This document shows positions 8,393 to 17,176 of a DNA stretch of 34,988 bases, piece after piece. A model generated the notes under the pieces. It was not told the DNA's origin and did no database searches. It was given only the letters and a program-made list of their open reading frames with translations. Every line of letters starts with the position of its first letter. Position 1 is the first letter of the stretch. Both the position numbers and the translations under genes were made by a program. The stretch is taken from assembly GCA_012728015.1 (NCBI GenBank), contig JAAYFY010000073.1, positions 1 through 34,988 on the forward strand, in the 5' to 3' direction. Origin of the DNA: Clostridiaceae bacterium (GTDB lineage Bacteria; Bacillota; Clostridia; DSM-8532).

Positions 8393-9271
8393 ATGCAGTC
8401 ATTTTGCGTACTTATGGCTTCAGTCGCCGGTGCCCTATATATGATCCCGCAGCTGTGTCAGAGCGGCAAATACAAGGAATTTCTCGAGCCCGTGGACAGG
8501 AAGCAGTATTATTTCAAGCCTATCCTTGCAGGAGGCCTGTGGATAGAGGAACGGCTTCGTCTAAAGGGATCGGGACGATATTTCGGCTGGCTGCACCAGA
8601 AGATCGTAATGCTGAATGGCAGCCGGTACGCCGCATTCCACATGAAGATACACTGGGCTTCCAAGATACTCTATCTGTTCCTTGGCATCATCCTTGCCGG
8701 GCTGCTTGGATTCCTGGGCGGCGCCGAAGGTGAGGAGTGGTATCTGATTGTTCCGGGCGCGGGCGTCGGCCTGTTCTTCCTGGCGGACAAGATGCTGGAC
8801 GATCAGTACAGGAAAAAGGTGATGAGCATCAAAAGGGAATTTCCGGATTTTGTTTCCGGGCTTGTGCTGCTGGTCAATGCCGGTCTTAGCACACGGCAGG
8901 CCATCGAGCGCATAGTTCGTGACCGGGGCTGCGAAACCCCGCTGTACCGGGAATTATTCATAACCTTAAACGATATACGGGGCGGGCTTACAGAGCATCA
9001 GGCCTACACTGATTTTTCCGAAAGGTGCAAGATAAAAGAAATCACGAACTTTGTGGGCATACTCCTGCAGAGCATGAAACTCGGCGGGGGACAAATGCTG
9101 TATGAGCTGAAACGTCTTGGCACCGAATGCTGGGATATGAGAAAAAATACGGCTAAACAATTGGGCGAAACCGCTTCTTCCAGGCTCATGCTGCCATTAA
9201 TGATCATGTTCGTGGCCATCATAATGATCTGCATGATGCCGGCGCTGATGGAACTGAGCAATTCCTTCTGA
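8393..9271 (+). CDS. tadC: TadC-like inner-membrane platform protein (type II secretion F domain)
   Basis: A 292-residue membrane protein, the second half of the Tad platform. An N-terminal hydrophobic segment is followed by a pair near residues 85-125 (ILYLFLGIILAGLLGFLGG and LIVPGAGVGLFFLADKML). The T2SSF domain follows (FPDFVSGLVLLVNAGLSTRQ, then NFVGILLQSMKLGGGQMLYE), and a C-terminal membrane helix ends the protein (LMLPLMIMFVAIIMICMMPA). An AGGTGG sequence overlaps the end of tadB a few bases before the ATG. The next gene starts 10 bases later. Confidence 0.9.
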   Translation: MQSFCVLMASVAGALYMIPQLCQSGKYKEFLEPVDRKQYYFKPILAGGLWIEERLRLKGSGRYFGWLHQKIVMLNGSRYAAFHMKIHWASKILYLFLGIILAGLLGFLGGAEGEEWYLIVPGAGVGLFFLADKMLDDQYRKKVMSIKREFPDFVSGLVLLVNAGLSTRQAIERIVRDRGCETPLYRELFITLNDIRGGLTEHQAYTDFSERCKIKEITNFVGILLQSMKLGGGQMLYELKRLGTECWDMRKNTAKQLGETASSRLMLPLMIMFVAIIMICMMPALMELSNSF

Positions 9272-9281
9272 ACGGAGATCC

Positions 9282-9923
9282 ATGATGCTGAAAAAGGCCG
9301 GAAAGCTCTCGGGAAGCGCGACAATTGAGTATATCATTATCATGCCGGTAGTCATTGCGTGCGTTGTGGCAGTGATCATGGTTTTTGAATGCCTGTATCA
9401 GCAGTCGGCCATCCAGGCGCTGGCTGATTCAACGGCTGAAGGGCTGTCCATGATCTGGGGGTACAGCCCGATCAGGGAGGAGGAGATCGCCTCGGGCGCG
9501 TACAGCAGGGAAAGCTTTGATAACCGGCAGCTCTATTGGCAGGTCCCGCCAATAGAAAGCGGCAAAAAGACCAGAACAGCCGGAAGCTGGGCGGAAAAGC
9601 AGCTTGAAAGCATCGGTCTGCTCAAGGAAATCGAGGACAAAAATGCCGAAGTATCTGTAAGCTATCATTACGGCTTTCCAACGAGCAAGATCAAGGTGAC
9701 CATAACAGCCCATTATGTCTTGCCGGGGGCTGCCGCGCTGAAATACATCGGACTGGGCGATATTCTTACCATCAGGTGCCATGCCGAGGCCCCGGTATAT
9801 GATCAGAAAGAAATGATAAATGTATCGGATTATATCATACAAAAAGTCATGGAAAGCAAGGCAGGGGAGTTCCTTAAAAAGATTGCATCGCCGCTGAAAA
9901 AGGCTCTGAAAATGCTGGAGTAG
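9282..9923 (+). CDS. TadE-like pseudopilin
   Basis: A 213-residue single-pass protein. The N-terminus has the TadE pattern: a short basic-polar lead, then GSATIEYIIIMPVVIACVVA, where a Glu shortly after a Gly precedes a long hydrophobic helix, and then a soluble domain. TadE-type proteins are minor pseudopilins inserted into the membrane and extracted into the growing fibre. In systems with a prepilin peptidase the cut would fall before the hydrophobic helix, but no peptidase gene is visible here. CGGAG lies about 5 bases before the ATG. The soluble part (residues 45-213) has no motif I recognise. Confidence 0.8.
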   Translation: MMLKKAGKLSGSATIEYIIIMPVVIACVVAVIMVFECLYQQSAIQALADSTAEGLSMIWGYSPIREEEIASGAYSRESFDNRQLYWQVPPIESGKKTRTAGSWAEKQLESIGLLKEIEDKNAEVSVSYHYGFPTSKIKVTITAHYVLPGAAALKYIGLGDILTIRCHAEAPVYDQKEMINVSDYIIQKVMESKAGEFLKKIASPLKKALKMLE

Positions 9924-9956
9924 GGTCTTTCCGCCAGAAAGGTCGGTTCATGCGAA

Positions 9957-12900
9957 ATGAAACGGGAAAGGGGAAGCATTACTGTTTTCATCTGCATACT
10001 GCTGTCGGTCCTCATACCGCTGAGCGGTATTTTAATGGATCTGGCCCGTTACAACGAAGCCGTCAAAATAGCCGAGTCCTCTGTCAGACTATGCGCCGAA
10101 TCCATGCTGGCAGCTTACGACAGGCAGATGAAAGAGCAGTTCGGGCTTCTGGCCATGCATCCGCGGGACGCGGTATCCTTGGAAAAGGAGATATATGAGT
10201 TATTGTCCGATAATCTCACGCCCGAAGACGCCGGAGGCAGCGTGACAGATCTATATCGTTTTAAGGTAAGGCGCGTTGAAGTAATACCAATATATAACCT
10301 GTCAGAACCCTATGTCCTGGAACAGCATATAGCCGAATTCATGAAATACAGGGCTCCCATTCAGGCTGTCGGTGAGTTTTTAGAGAAGCTGAAAAGCATG
10401 ACAAGCCTTGCTAAAGAGGGGGAGATAGTGGAGCGCAATATGACGCTGGACAAGCTTCTCAACGGATTGCGGAAGGGTTTGATATATTTTTCGCTGCTCA
10501 TGAACCGGAAGATGGAGAACATAAACAAAAATAATGGAATGGATAACTTAGCTTACTGGACTCTCTTGGCTGTTGAAAGCAACAATGAGAAAGAACAGGA
10601 AAGCAGGCCTGATCAGAAAGACATAGACGACATTAATAACAAAATGGCTGAATACAGGAATGCCATGGCCGAACGCAACGAAGCATATGCCGTATATGAT
10701 AACGCCCGGAACGAGTTCAAATCGGTAGAAAGCAGAATGAAAGATTTACAGGAGCAACTAAGCCAGGGAAAAAAGAGCAGCGGCGAATCGGAAGAAGGAG
10801 AAGGGAAAGGTGATGAGCAGGACAGTACCTCTGATTCATCCCAGGATTCGATAATCAAAAGTCTCGAAGAAGAAATCAATAAGCTTCAGCCTGAGTACGA
10901 CGGCAAGAAGTCGGCCATGGAAAGTTCATGGAATACATATTCCAGCCTGCATGACAAGATGGTAATAATGGGGAAAACTCTTGATACACTCCTCGAAAGG
11001 CTTCTGAACCGTTATAAAGCAATGTATTATTATACGAGCCTCTCAACCGAATTGCTTTTTTCGCTGAAAAACCATCTGTTGTTGCACGAGAGTTACTGCG
11101 CCCATGCCATTGACCTGGGCCAAAATATAGTTACACAGGCACAGCAGATCCAGGAAGAGAAGAAAGACCTGGAAGGCACTATGAATGAAAGACCAGATAG
11201 CGCAGTTGCCCAGCAGATAGACGCGGACCTGGAAAAAAAGTTTCTCAGTGTGGATCCTCAACACTTGGGGCAGATAATTGGACAGCTTGAAAACAACAAA
11301 ATCAGGGTTTCCGCGTGGCGATTCTCGGTTGAAGCAGCATATAATTCCTACCTGGAAATAGACATGGCATTGGATGCCGAGATTAAAAAGATTGAAGGGC
11401 TCATTAATGATAAGGGTGATGGTGGTAATATCATCACTATGTATACAGGTACTAACTACATTACGTCATATCATTATAATCTGACAACAAATCTCAAGGA
11501 TATGGACACATATTCAAATATGAAGACAAGGGCGATCTATGTCATTCCCGAGTATAGGCTTACTCCGCCGGCCACAGAGAAGGAACAGGAAGCCTTCGAC
11601 ATATGGCATGCCAATACCTTTGAGGAAGGGAGCCTTGGGCAGCATGAGGAACCCGAAAACCCCGGTCTTGCGAATGCAAGGAAAAAGACCGGCGATACTG
11701 CCGAGGCCATTGCCGGGGACCAAGGGGAAGAGAACGCGGCGGAGGCCGGCGATGGCGGACAGAACGGCCAATCCAATAAGGAAAGCATAGTGTACAAGGC
11801 AATAATGGAAGGGGAATTCCTGCCATCACACGGGGGCAGTTCAAGTTCCGAGAAGAGCCTTGCCCGGATTTCGGAGCATGTCTGGCAGACGCAGACAGAC
11901 CAGTTTGTTATAAACAATCCGCTGCAGGATCCGATAGAGGGTGCTGATACAGTAAATGAGGAAGACAAGGGCTTTTTCGACAACGCGTTGGAGCGAATCA
12001 GGAAGTTCTTCGGCACCATCGGCCAACTGCTTAAGGGTGCCGGTGAATCCCTGGTGAAAAGCCTTTATATGAACGAGTATATCGTTTCGGCCTTTAAGAA
12101 CTATACCACGGTCGGAAATGTACTGGAACATGATATCGGATGGCTAAGGCCCCTCGACAAAAGCTTCTTTGACAGGGCTGAAGTGGAGTACATAGTATTC
12201 GGACAGTTTTCCGAGGAGAGCAATATCGCCGCGGCAAAGCGCTCCATAACGATAATCCGGCTGGTCTTTAACCTGCTCCATGTTTATACAGATCCCCAGA
12301 AACTTGCTTCCACTTTCAATCTTGCCTCAACCATCGCCGGGTGGACCATTATCGGAGTACCCATAGTACAGAATTTCCTGCTGATCAGCTGGGCTGCCGC
12401 TGAATCGTGGCTGGACGCGGAAAAGCTGATGGCAGGGGAACAGGTTCCACTGATAAAAACCAGCAAGTCATGGTTCCTGGACTGGGATACACTTTATGAT
12501 TACCTTATCAGCAACGTTATCGGGAGCGTTAAGGATTTTGTAGCTGACAAGGCCGGGGAGATTATCGATGAAGGAGCAAAATACCTTGAGGAGACGGTTA
12601 TGGCCTTTATCAACAGCCAGTTGGATGATATATTCTCGGGAATCACCGAAACCTGGTGCGAAGCGGCCGAAACCGTGAGCCAGGAAGCAGAAACCCTTGT
12701 TAACAGCATTGATTTCAGTGACATGTCCAATATTGCGGGAGAGACTGTGGAAAGCTTTTTGGAATCCCTCAGGGAGTATATGGTTTCAAAGCTCGTATCA
12801 TTCTGTGAAAGCATAAGGGATAAAGGATCACAGGTTATAACTGATTGTAAAAAAGCGCTGTTGGATAAGATCAGTAACTTTCTTTTCAGCGAATCGTCCG

Positions 12901-13304
12901 CATTCAGCAGACTTAAGGAAAAGGTGAAGGACTTTGCGAAGGATACCATAGAAAAGGGATTTGACGCGGTGACCAACAAGATCTCAGGAGTACTGGGGGG
13001 ATCGGGCGGAAATTCCAGCGGTGCCACCAATGTGCTTGGCCGGCTGATCATGATGGACTATGTCGATTACCTGAGATTGCTTCTGCTCACAGTGACCCCG
13101 GAGCAAAAAGCCTTAAGGTGTGCCGACCTGATCCAGGTCGATATGAAAACCGCGCTGCCCGATAACGCGAACCCTATCAAGGATTATCATACGGCACTTT
13201 ATGTAAAGGCCTGGATAGATATCGACCTTTGGGTCATCCCCGAGGAATGGTTCAAAAAGGACAAGGAGGCGATGATTGTTGTCGAATGGGCCCAGGGATA
13301 CTGA
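9957..13304 (+). CDS. Very large pseudopilin-like protein, DUF5702 type
   Basis: A 1115-residue protein with the signature start of DUF5702 proteins, which lie in Firmicute Tad loci: GSITVFICILLSVLIPLSGI, a polar lead then one membrane helix (about residues 6-28), then a conserved ARYNEA/ESMLAAYDRQMKEQFGLLAM stretch. A coiled-coil region spans about 220-335, split by an acidic Ser/Glu linker at 277-295. A second low-complexity Gly/Glu/Ala linker lies at about 569-611. A hydrophobic block lies near 785-815. The C-terminus (VTPEQKALRCADLIQVDMKT ... DLWVIPEEWF) returns to a conserved-looking fold. The likely role is a large surface or fibre-associated subunit; this is inference. A second ATG at 9950 opens a different frame of 82 residues. 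The next gene starts one base after the stop. Confidence 0.8.
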   Translation: MKRERGSITVFICILLSVLIPLSGILMDLARYNEAVKIAESSVRLCAESMLAAYDRQMKEQFGLLAMHPRDAVSLEKEIYELLSDNLTPEDAGGSVTDLYRFKVRRVEVIPIYNLSEPYVLEQHIAEFMKYRAPIQAVGEFLEKLKSMTSLAKEGEIVERNMTLDKLLNGLRKGLIYFSLLMNRKMENINKNNGMDNLAYWTLLAVESNNEKEQESRPDQKDIDDINNKMAEYRNAMAERNEAYAVYDNARNEFKSVESRMKDLQEQLSQGKKSSGESEEGEGKGDEQDSTSDSSQDSIIKSLEEEINKLQPEYDGKKSAMESSWNTYSSLHDKMVIMGKTLDTLLERLLNRYKAMYYYTSLSTELLFSLKNHLLLHESYCAHAIDLGQNIVTQAQQIQEEKKDLEGTMNERPDSAVAQQIDADLEKKFLSVDPQHLGQIIGQLENNKIRVSAWRFSVEAAYNSYLEIDMALDAEIKKIEGLINDKGDGGNIITMYTGTNYITSYHYNLTTNLKDMDTYSNMKTRAIYVIPEYRLTPPATEKEQEAFDIWHANTFEEGSLGQHEEPENPGLANARKKTGDTAEAIAGDQGEENAAEAGDGGQNGQSNKESIVYKAIMEGEFLPSHGGSSSSEKSLARISEHVWQTQTDQFVINNPLQDPIEGADTVNEEDKGFFDNALERIRKFFGTIGQLLKGAGESLVKSLYMNEYIVSAFKNYTTVGNVLEHDIGWLRPLDKSFFDRAEVEYIVFGQFSEESNIAAAKRSITIIRLVFNLLHVYTDPQKLASTFNLASTIAGWTIIGVPIVQNFLLISWAAAESWLDAEKLMAGEQVPLIKTSKSWFLDWDTLYDYLISNVIGSVKDFVADKAGEIIDEGAKYLEETVMAFINSQLDDIFSGITETWCEAAETVSQEAETLVNSIDFSDMSNIAGETVESFLESLREYMVSKLVSFCESIRDKGSQVITDCKKALLDKISNFLFSESSAFSRLKEKVKDFAKDTIEKGFDAVTNKISGVLGGSGGNSSGATNVLGRLIMMDYVDYLRLLLLTVTPEQKALRCADLIQVDMKTALPDNANPIKDYHTALYVKAWIDIDLWVIPEEWFKKDKEAMIVVEWAQGY

Positions 13305-13305
13305 C

Positions 13306-14649
13306 ATGCTTTCGGTTAAAAGCCCCGGAAGAAGCTGTGCAAAATTCAGCTGCAGGGGCAGCGCCGCCGTTGAGGCGGCAGTGGTGATTCCCATATTCAT
13401 GATAGCGCTTTTTTCCCTGGCCTACATTATAAAGGTGTTTATGGCCTACAACGTGATGCAGTCGGCACTGCAGAGTGTGGCCAGGAGCATCTCAAACGCC
13501 AGTTACTATTATCATATATCCGGCCTTAAGGATTATTCCGAAAAACTGGACAGCATGGGGCAGAGCGCGTCCGATGAGCTGAAAAACCAGGCAGACACCA
13601 TCATCGGGGCGGTGGATTCCTTCAGCAGCCTGATTTCCAACATAGATGGCCAGGATACTTCGGTGGATCTTGAGACCCGGATAAGAAACATAGGCGCCCT
13701 GGGCAAGGAACTTGCAGGCGATGCCCGGGATGTGATTGAGCTGGTAAAAGGCTGTATAAAGGATCCAAAACAGGAAATAAAGCTGTTGCTGACGGTTTTC
13801 GCGCAAAAAGCCGCCTATGCCGCAAGAAAAGAAATGGTCTGCCTGATATCCCGGCTGATGCTGGAGGAGGAACTGAAAAAAAGAGCGACAGGCATGGATG
13901 TCAAAAGGACCCTGGGTATCCAGGATATAAGTTTCGACCAGACACAGGTCTTCGGTGATAATGAATCCCTTGAATTCATAATCACATATGACATAAATCC
14001 GCCGGTTCCCTTTGGCCTGGTCCCTAAACTGGCCCTTAGCAACCGGGTAAAGGTGATCGGCTGGACATCGGGCAGGGGTTCTTCGCCGCGCATGGAGGAG
14101 CAGGAGGATAAGCCCGGTGACAGTGTATGGGTCCGGATGGATACCGAGAAAAAGTACTGGGACAGGGGGCTTGCCATCGAAGACCTGGAAGTGGAAAAGC
14201 TCAGCAATGAAGCCAAAGATATGGGTATGTGCTTCAAGGCAACCTCCAAAAGATATCCTGTGGTGGATGCCTTTATGTTCGATGATCATACTGTTAAGGC
14301 ATTCGATCTTTTCACGCTGAATCCATTTATGAAGACCTACCAGGACCAGCCCGGCCGCATAAAATCCGAAATGAAAAAGCATGGAAAAAGGCTTTTGGAA
14401 TTTGAGCCGCAGGACTATCCCGAAGTATGGAACCTGCCGAACCATGAAAGGATTATTATAATCATCCTGCCGGAAAACGCCAGGGAAGCCTTGCCCAATA
14501 TTGAAGAACTGCTTGATGAAGCGAAGGCCGAACTTATGAGGATGGGCATATCCGAGGTAAGGGTACGGTACGATTACGGAATATATGCGAAACCTGAGGA
14601 AGACGGGGGAACGGGGGAGAACGGTGAAGACCGGGAAGAAGCGGCATAA
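13306..14649 (+). CDS. TadE-family pseudopilin-like protein, long form
   Basis: A 447-residue protein. The N-terminus carries a TadE-like helix: RGSAAVEAAVVIPIFMIALF (about residues 17-36), preceded by a Cys/Arg-rich polar lead. A mostly helical extracellular region follows (about 60-200), then a mixed domain ending in an acidic tail (GGTGENGEDREEA). The AAVEAAVVIP pattern (Glu five residues into the hydrophobic segment) is the classic TadE/TadF signature. A TTG at 13276 would extend it upstream inside the previous gene; the ATG at 13306, one base past that stop and after AGGGA, is better. The C-terminal part has no motif I recognise. Confidence 0.75.
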   Translation: MLSVKSPGRSCAKFSCRGSAAVEAAVVIPIFMIALFSLAYIIKVFMAYNVMQSALQSVARSISNASYYYHISGLKDYSEKLDSMGQSASDELKNQADTIIGAVDSFSSLISNIDGQDTSVDLETRIRNIGALGKELAGDARDVIELVKGCIKDPKQEIKLLLTVFAQKAAYAARKEMVCLISRLMLEEELKKRATGMDVKRTLGIQDISFDQTQVFGDNESLEFIITYDINPPVPFGLVPKLALSNRVKVIGWTSGRGSSPRMEEQEDKPGDSVWVRMDTEKKYWDRGLAIEDLEVEKLSNEAKDMGMCFKATSKRYPVVDAFMFDDHTVKAFDLFTLNPFMKTYQDQPGRIKSEMKKHGKRLLEFEPQDYPEVWNLPNHERIIIIILPENAREALPNIEELLDEAKAELMRMGISEVRVRYDYGIYAKPEEDGGTGENGEDREEAA

Positions 14650-14679
14650 ACGCCCGCCGGTTATACAGAGAAAGGATTG

Positions 14680-16218
14680 GTGATACTGGTGGATGACAGA
14701 ATAACTGGATGGGTCCAGGAGTTTAAAAGCGAATCCGGCAAAAGCGTGATGCGTTTTATTTTTAAGGATGAAAGCAGGCTTATCGAGTATCAGCTGGAGA
14801 TGTTAAACAATAACCGGATACCAATGCTCCTAAAGCCGGATATTCTGAAAGTGGATCAGGAAATCAGGATATCCTATGATATCACTTCCCTGATCCCGCT
14901 GAAAAAGATACTGGAGCGAAAGGAGATAGGAAGGGGGGAGTTCTTTCGGTACCTGCGCCAGGTAACAGGCGTGTTTGATCAGCTGGAAAACCATTTGCTG
15001 GATTATGGCGGGCTGATGCTGGACAGCGGCATGATCTATGGTTCCCCCGCCGATGACAGGATTTTCTTTGTGTATCTTCCGATAGAAGGTTCGAAGCATG
15101 ATATAAATGAATCTCTGCGCCAGTTTGTCACCCATCTTATCATCAGGGAGATGAAGTTCAAGAATGAGGATGCCGACAATTACATCCAGCGTCTCATAGA
15201 GATCCTTAAGACACCGGACTTTAGCCTCAATATGTTGAAATCATGGCTGGAATGTTTCTCCCGCGGCCAGGATGCCGGCCAGCCATCCAAGGCATATCAT
15301 CAATCATTAAGTGAACCGGCCATAACCAGGGAACATGCTCGGCCTGGTCCCGGTCTGAAGCCTTCATTGCGGGAAAAGCCTGAAATTGCTAAAGCGAGTA
15401 TAAGAACCGCAACAGAGAAGAAGATGGTATACCCCTTAAGCTCCTGGCTATTCCTTGGTTCTGCCGCTGCCGCGATCCTTGCCCTGATTGCTGTCATGAT
15501 AATAAAGGGCGCCCTTGAACCGGGAAATCCCGATATGCTTACAACAGTCGCCGCGCTGGTCCTGATAAGCGGGGCAGTTATCTGGCTGGTATGTTCAAAG
15601 GCATTTGCAAAGGATAAAAAGGTTGAAAAGCTGGTGGAAAAAAAGATTCATGAAACCATAAACAAAACACCGGCCCAAGCCAGGGGCAGCGATATCACCG
15701 GGCATACGCCGCTAAAAGACGCACCCGTGAAAGTGGAATATGTAAACAAGTCCATAACGCAGCCTGCCGCCCGGGAAACGCGATATGAGAATTCTTACTG
15801 GTCTTCGGCTGCGGCATTCCAATCCTGCGGCGTTGGAAAGCACCGATCCGACGAGGGTTCCTGCCAGTCGGCGCAGGCAGCATGCGCCGCCGATCGCACC
15901 GTTCTGCTCGCCCAAAAGGGTGATGTAATGCCTTCAATCAGGAGGCTGGGAGGGGATGGGGAAACCGTTGCGATCAGGCGGTGGCCGTACCGTATCGGAA
16001 GGATGGCCGGACAAGTGGATTATTGTGTGAATAACCCTGCCATTGGCAGGATCCATGCCGAGCTGACCAAAGGGCCGCAAGGATACCACATTACCGACAT
16101 GAACACCCGAAATGGAACCTATATTAACGGGACGCGTATTGATCCCAACATGGAACACCCCATAAAAAGCGGCGACAGGTTCATGCTTGCAAATGAGGAG
16201 TTTCAATTTTCCGGATAA
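14680..16218 (+). CDS. DUF6382 and FHA domain membrane protein
   Basis: A protein of about 512 residues ending the Tad-like operon. Residues 1 to about 190 match the pattern of the DUF6382 domain found next to Tad genes in Firmicutes (FLDQ/VFDQLENHLLDYGGLML, then DRIFFVYLPIEG). Two membrane helices follow at about 248-300, then a low-complexity linker. A C-terminal FHA domain lies at about 425-512, with the phosphothreonine-binding pattern YRIGRMAGQVDYCVN, IGRIHAEL and DMNTRNGTYING, so it should bind pThr peptides on the cytoplasmic side. The start is uncertain: TTG 14677, GTG 14680 and GTG 14689 are all in frame, and AAAGGA at 14671-14676 fits none perfectly. It may link the apparatus to Ser/Thr kinase signalling, but no kinase gene is in the window. 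Confidence 0.82.
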   Translation: MILVDDRITGWVQEFKSESGKSVMRFIFKDESRLIEYQLEMLNNNRIPMLLKPDILKVDQEIRISYDITSLIPLKKILERKEIGRGEFFRYLRQVTGVFDQLENHLLDYGGLMLDSGMIYGSPADDRIFFVYLPIEGSKHDINESLRQFVTHLIIREMKFKNEDADNYIQRLIEILKTPDFSLNMLKSWLECFSRGQDAGQPSKAYHQSLSEPAITREHARPGPGLKPSLREKPEIAKASIRTATEKKMVYPLSSWLFLGSAAAAILALIAVMIIKGALEPGNPDMLTTVAALVLISGAVIWLVCSKAFAKDKKVEKLVEKKIHETINKTPAQARGSDITGHTPLKDAPVKVEYVNKSITQPAARETRYENSYWSSAAAFQSCGVGKHRSDEGSCQSAQAACAADRTVLLAQKGDVMPSIRRLGGDGETVAIRRWPYRIGRMAGQVDYCVNNPAIGRIHAELTKGPQGYHITDMNTRNGTYINGTRIDPNMEHPIKSGDRFMLANEEFQFSG

Positions 16219-16294
16219 AGGTGTATTATGGATATGCCGTGATAATATCTGCCATTGAGCGAGCATTGGACAGAACCGGCGGAGGTTGCTGCAA

Positions 16295-17092
16295 TTGGGG
16301 ATTATAGATATTCATACGCATGCTTTTCCTGAGTCCATCGCAAGTAAAGCTGTCCGTCAAATAGGGAACCATTATGGGATCAAAATGGCCGGGAACGGTC
16401 TTTTGAGCGATCTCAAAGCAAGCGCGAAGAGGTCGGGAGTGGATTATGTTGTATTCCACTCCACTGCCACAAAACCCACACAGGTGCGCAGCGTAAATGA
16501 CTGGATCATCAGTAACAGCGGCGGCATGATGATCGGCTTTGGCACAATCCATCCTGATTATGATGATCCCGAGGCAGAGATTGAACGCCTGATAGAGGCC
16601 GGACTTAAGGGAATCAAGCTTCATCCTGATTTCCAGGGATTTGATGCTGACAGTCCCATGATGGACAGGATCTACAGATGCATTGGCGCGAGATTACCGG
16701 TTCTTATGCATGCGGGCGATGAAAAACTGGACCATGCCTCGCCGGGGAGGATCGCGCATGTAATGGAAAAATTCCCGGAACTCAGGATCATAGCCGCCCA
16801 TCTCGGCGGCCACCAAAAGTGGGAAGAAGCCGAGGAATTCCTTATAGGAAGAAACCTCTGGCTGGACACTTCCAGCGCCATAGCCTTCATGGAGCCCGGA
16901 AGGGCGGTGGATATCATCCGGAAGCATGGTGTTGACAGGGTTCTTTTCGGAACAGATTATCCAATCACCTACCATGACAGGGAGCTTTCCATCTTTAACA
17001 GGCTTGATCTCAGTAAAGAGGAGAAAGAGTCCATTCTCTGGAAGAACGCGGCAAGGCTTCTTTGCATTGAACCTTTTTGTCAGCGGGAATAA
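16295..17092 (+). CDS. Amidohydrolase-family (PF04909-type) metal-dependent hydrolase
   Basis: A 265-residue TIM-barrel hydrolase of the amidohydrolase-2 group. The metal-binding HxH lies at H7/H9 (IIDIHTHAFPE). The later strands are KGIKLHPDFQGF, LPVLMHAGD, IIAAHLGGHQ and the final aspartate in LFGTDYPI. All expected ligand positions are occupied, so it should be active; the substrate cannot be read from the sequence, and family members hydrolyse or decarboxylate varied small molecules. GGAGG at 16281-16285 sits 9 bases before a TTG at 16295, which I take as the start; a TTG at 16286 is too close to that signal. It begins 76 bases after the Tad-like operon and may be co-transcribed, with no obvious functional link. 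Confidence 0.85.
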   Translation: MGIIDIHTHAFPESIASKAVRQIGNHYGIKMAGNGLLSDLKASAKRSGVDYVVFHSTATKPTQVRSVNDWIISNSGGMMIGFGTIHPDYDDPEAEIERLIEAGLKGIKLHPDFQGFDADSPMMDRIYRCIGARLPVLMHAGDEKLDHASPGRIAHVMEKFPELRIIAAHLGGHQKWEEAEEFLIGRNLWLDTSSAIAFMEPGRAVDIIRKHGVDRVLFGTDYPITYHDRELSIFNRLDLSKEEKESILWKNAARLLCIEPFCQRE

Positions 17093-17096
17093 TGAG

Positions 17097-17126
17097 TTGC
17101 TAATCTTTGCATGGTTTATATATAAT
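17097..17126 (+). promoter_or_regulatory. Putative sigma-A promoter of the VTC/DUF4956 pair
   Basis: TTGCTA (17097-17102), an 18-base spacer and a perfect TATAAT (17121-17126). The predicted start is about 45 bases before the VTC gene. It begins within the five bases after the amidohydrolase stop codon, so it separates the two units. Confidence 0.6.
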
Positions 17127-17176
17127 AGACAAAGGCCTTTCTAACCTGGGCTGAATGAGTTTAACGGAGTAAAAGC

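Noticed and set aside
13492-14445. 317-codon minus-strand frame antisense to the second TadE-like gene
   Set aside because: Shadow frame without ribosome binding site or family resemblance; the plus-strand gene fits the operon perfectly.
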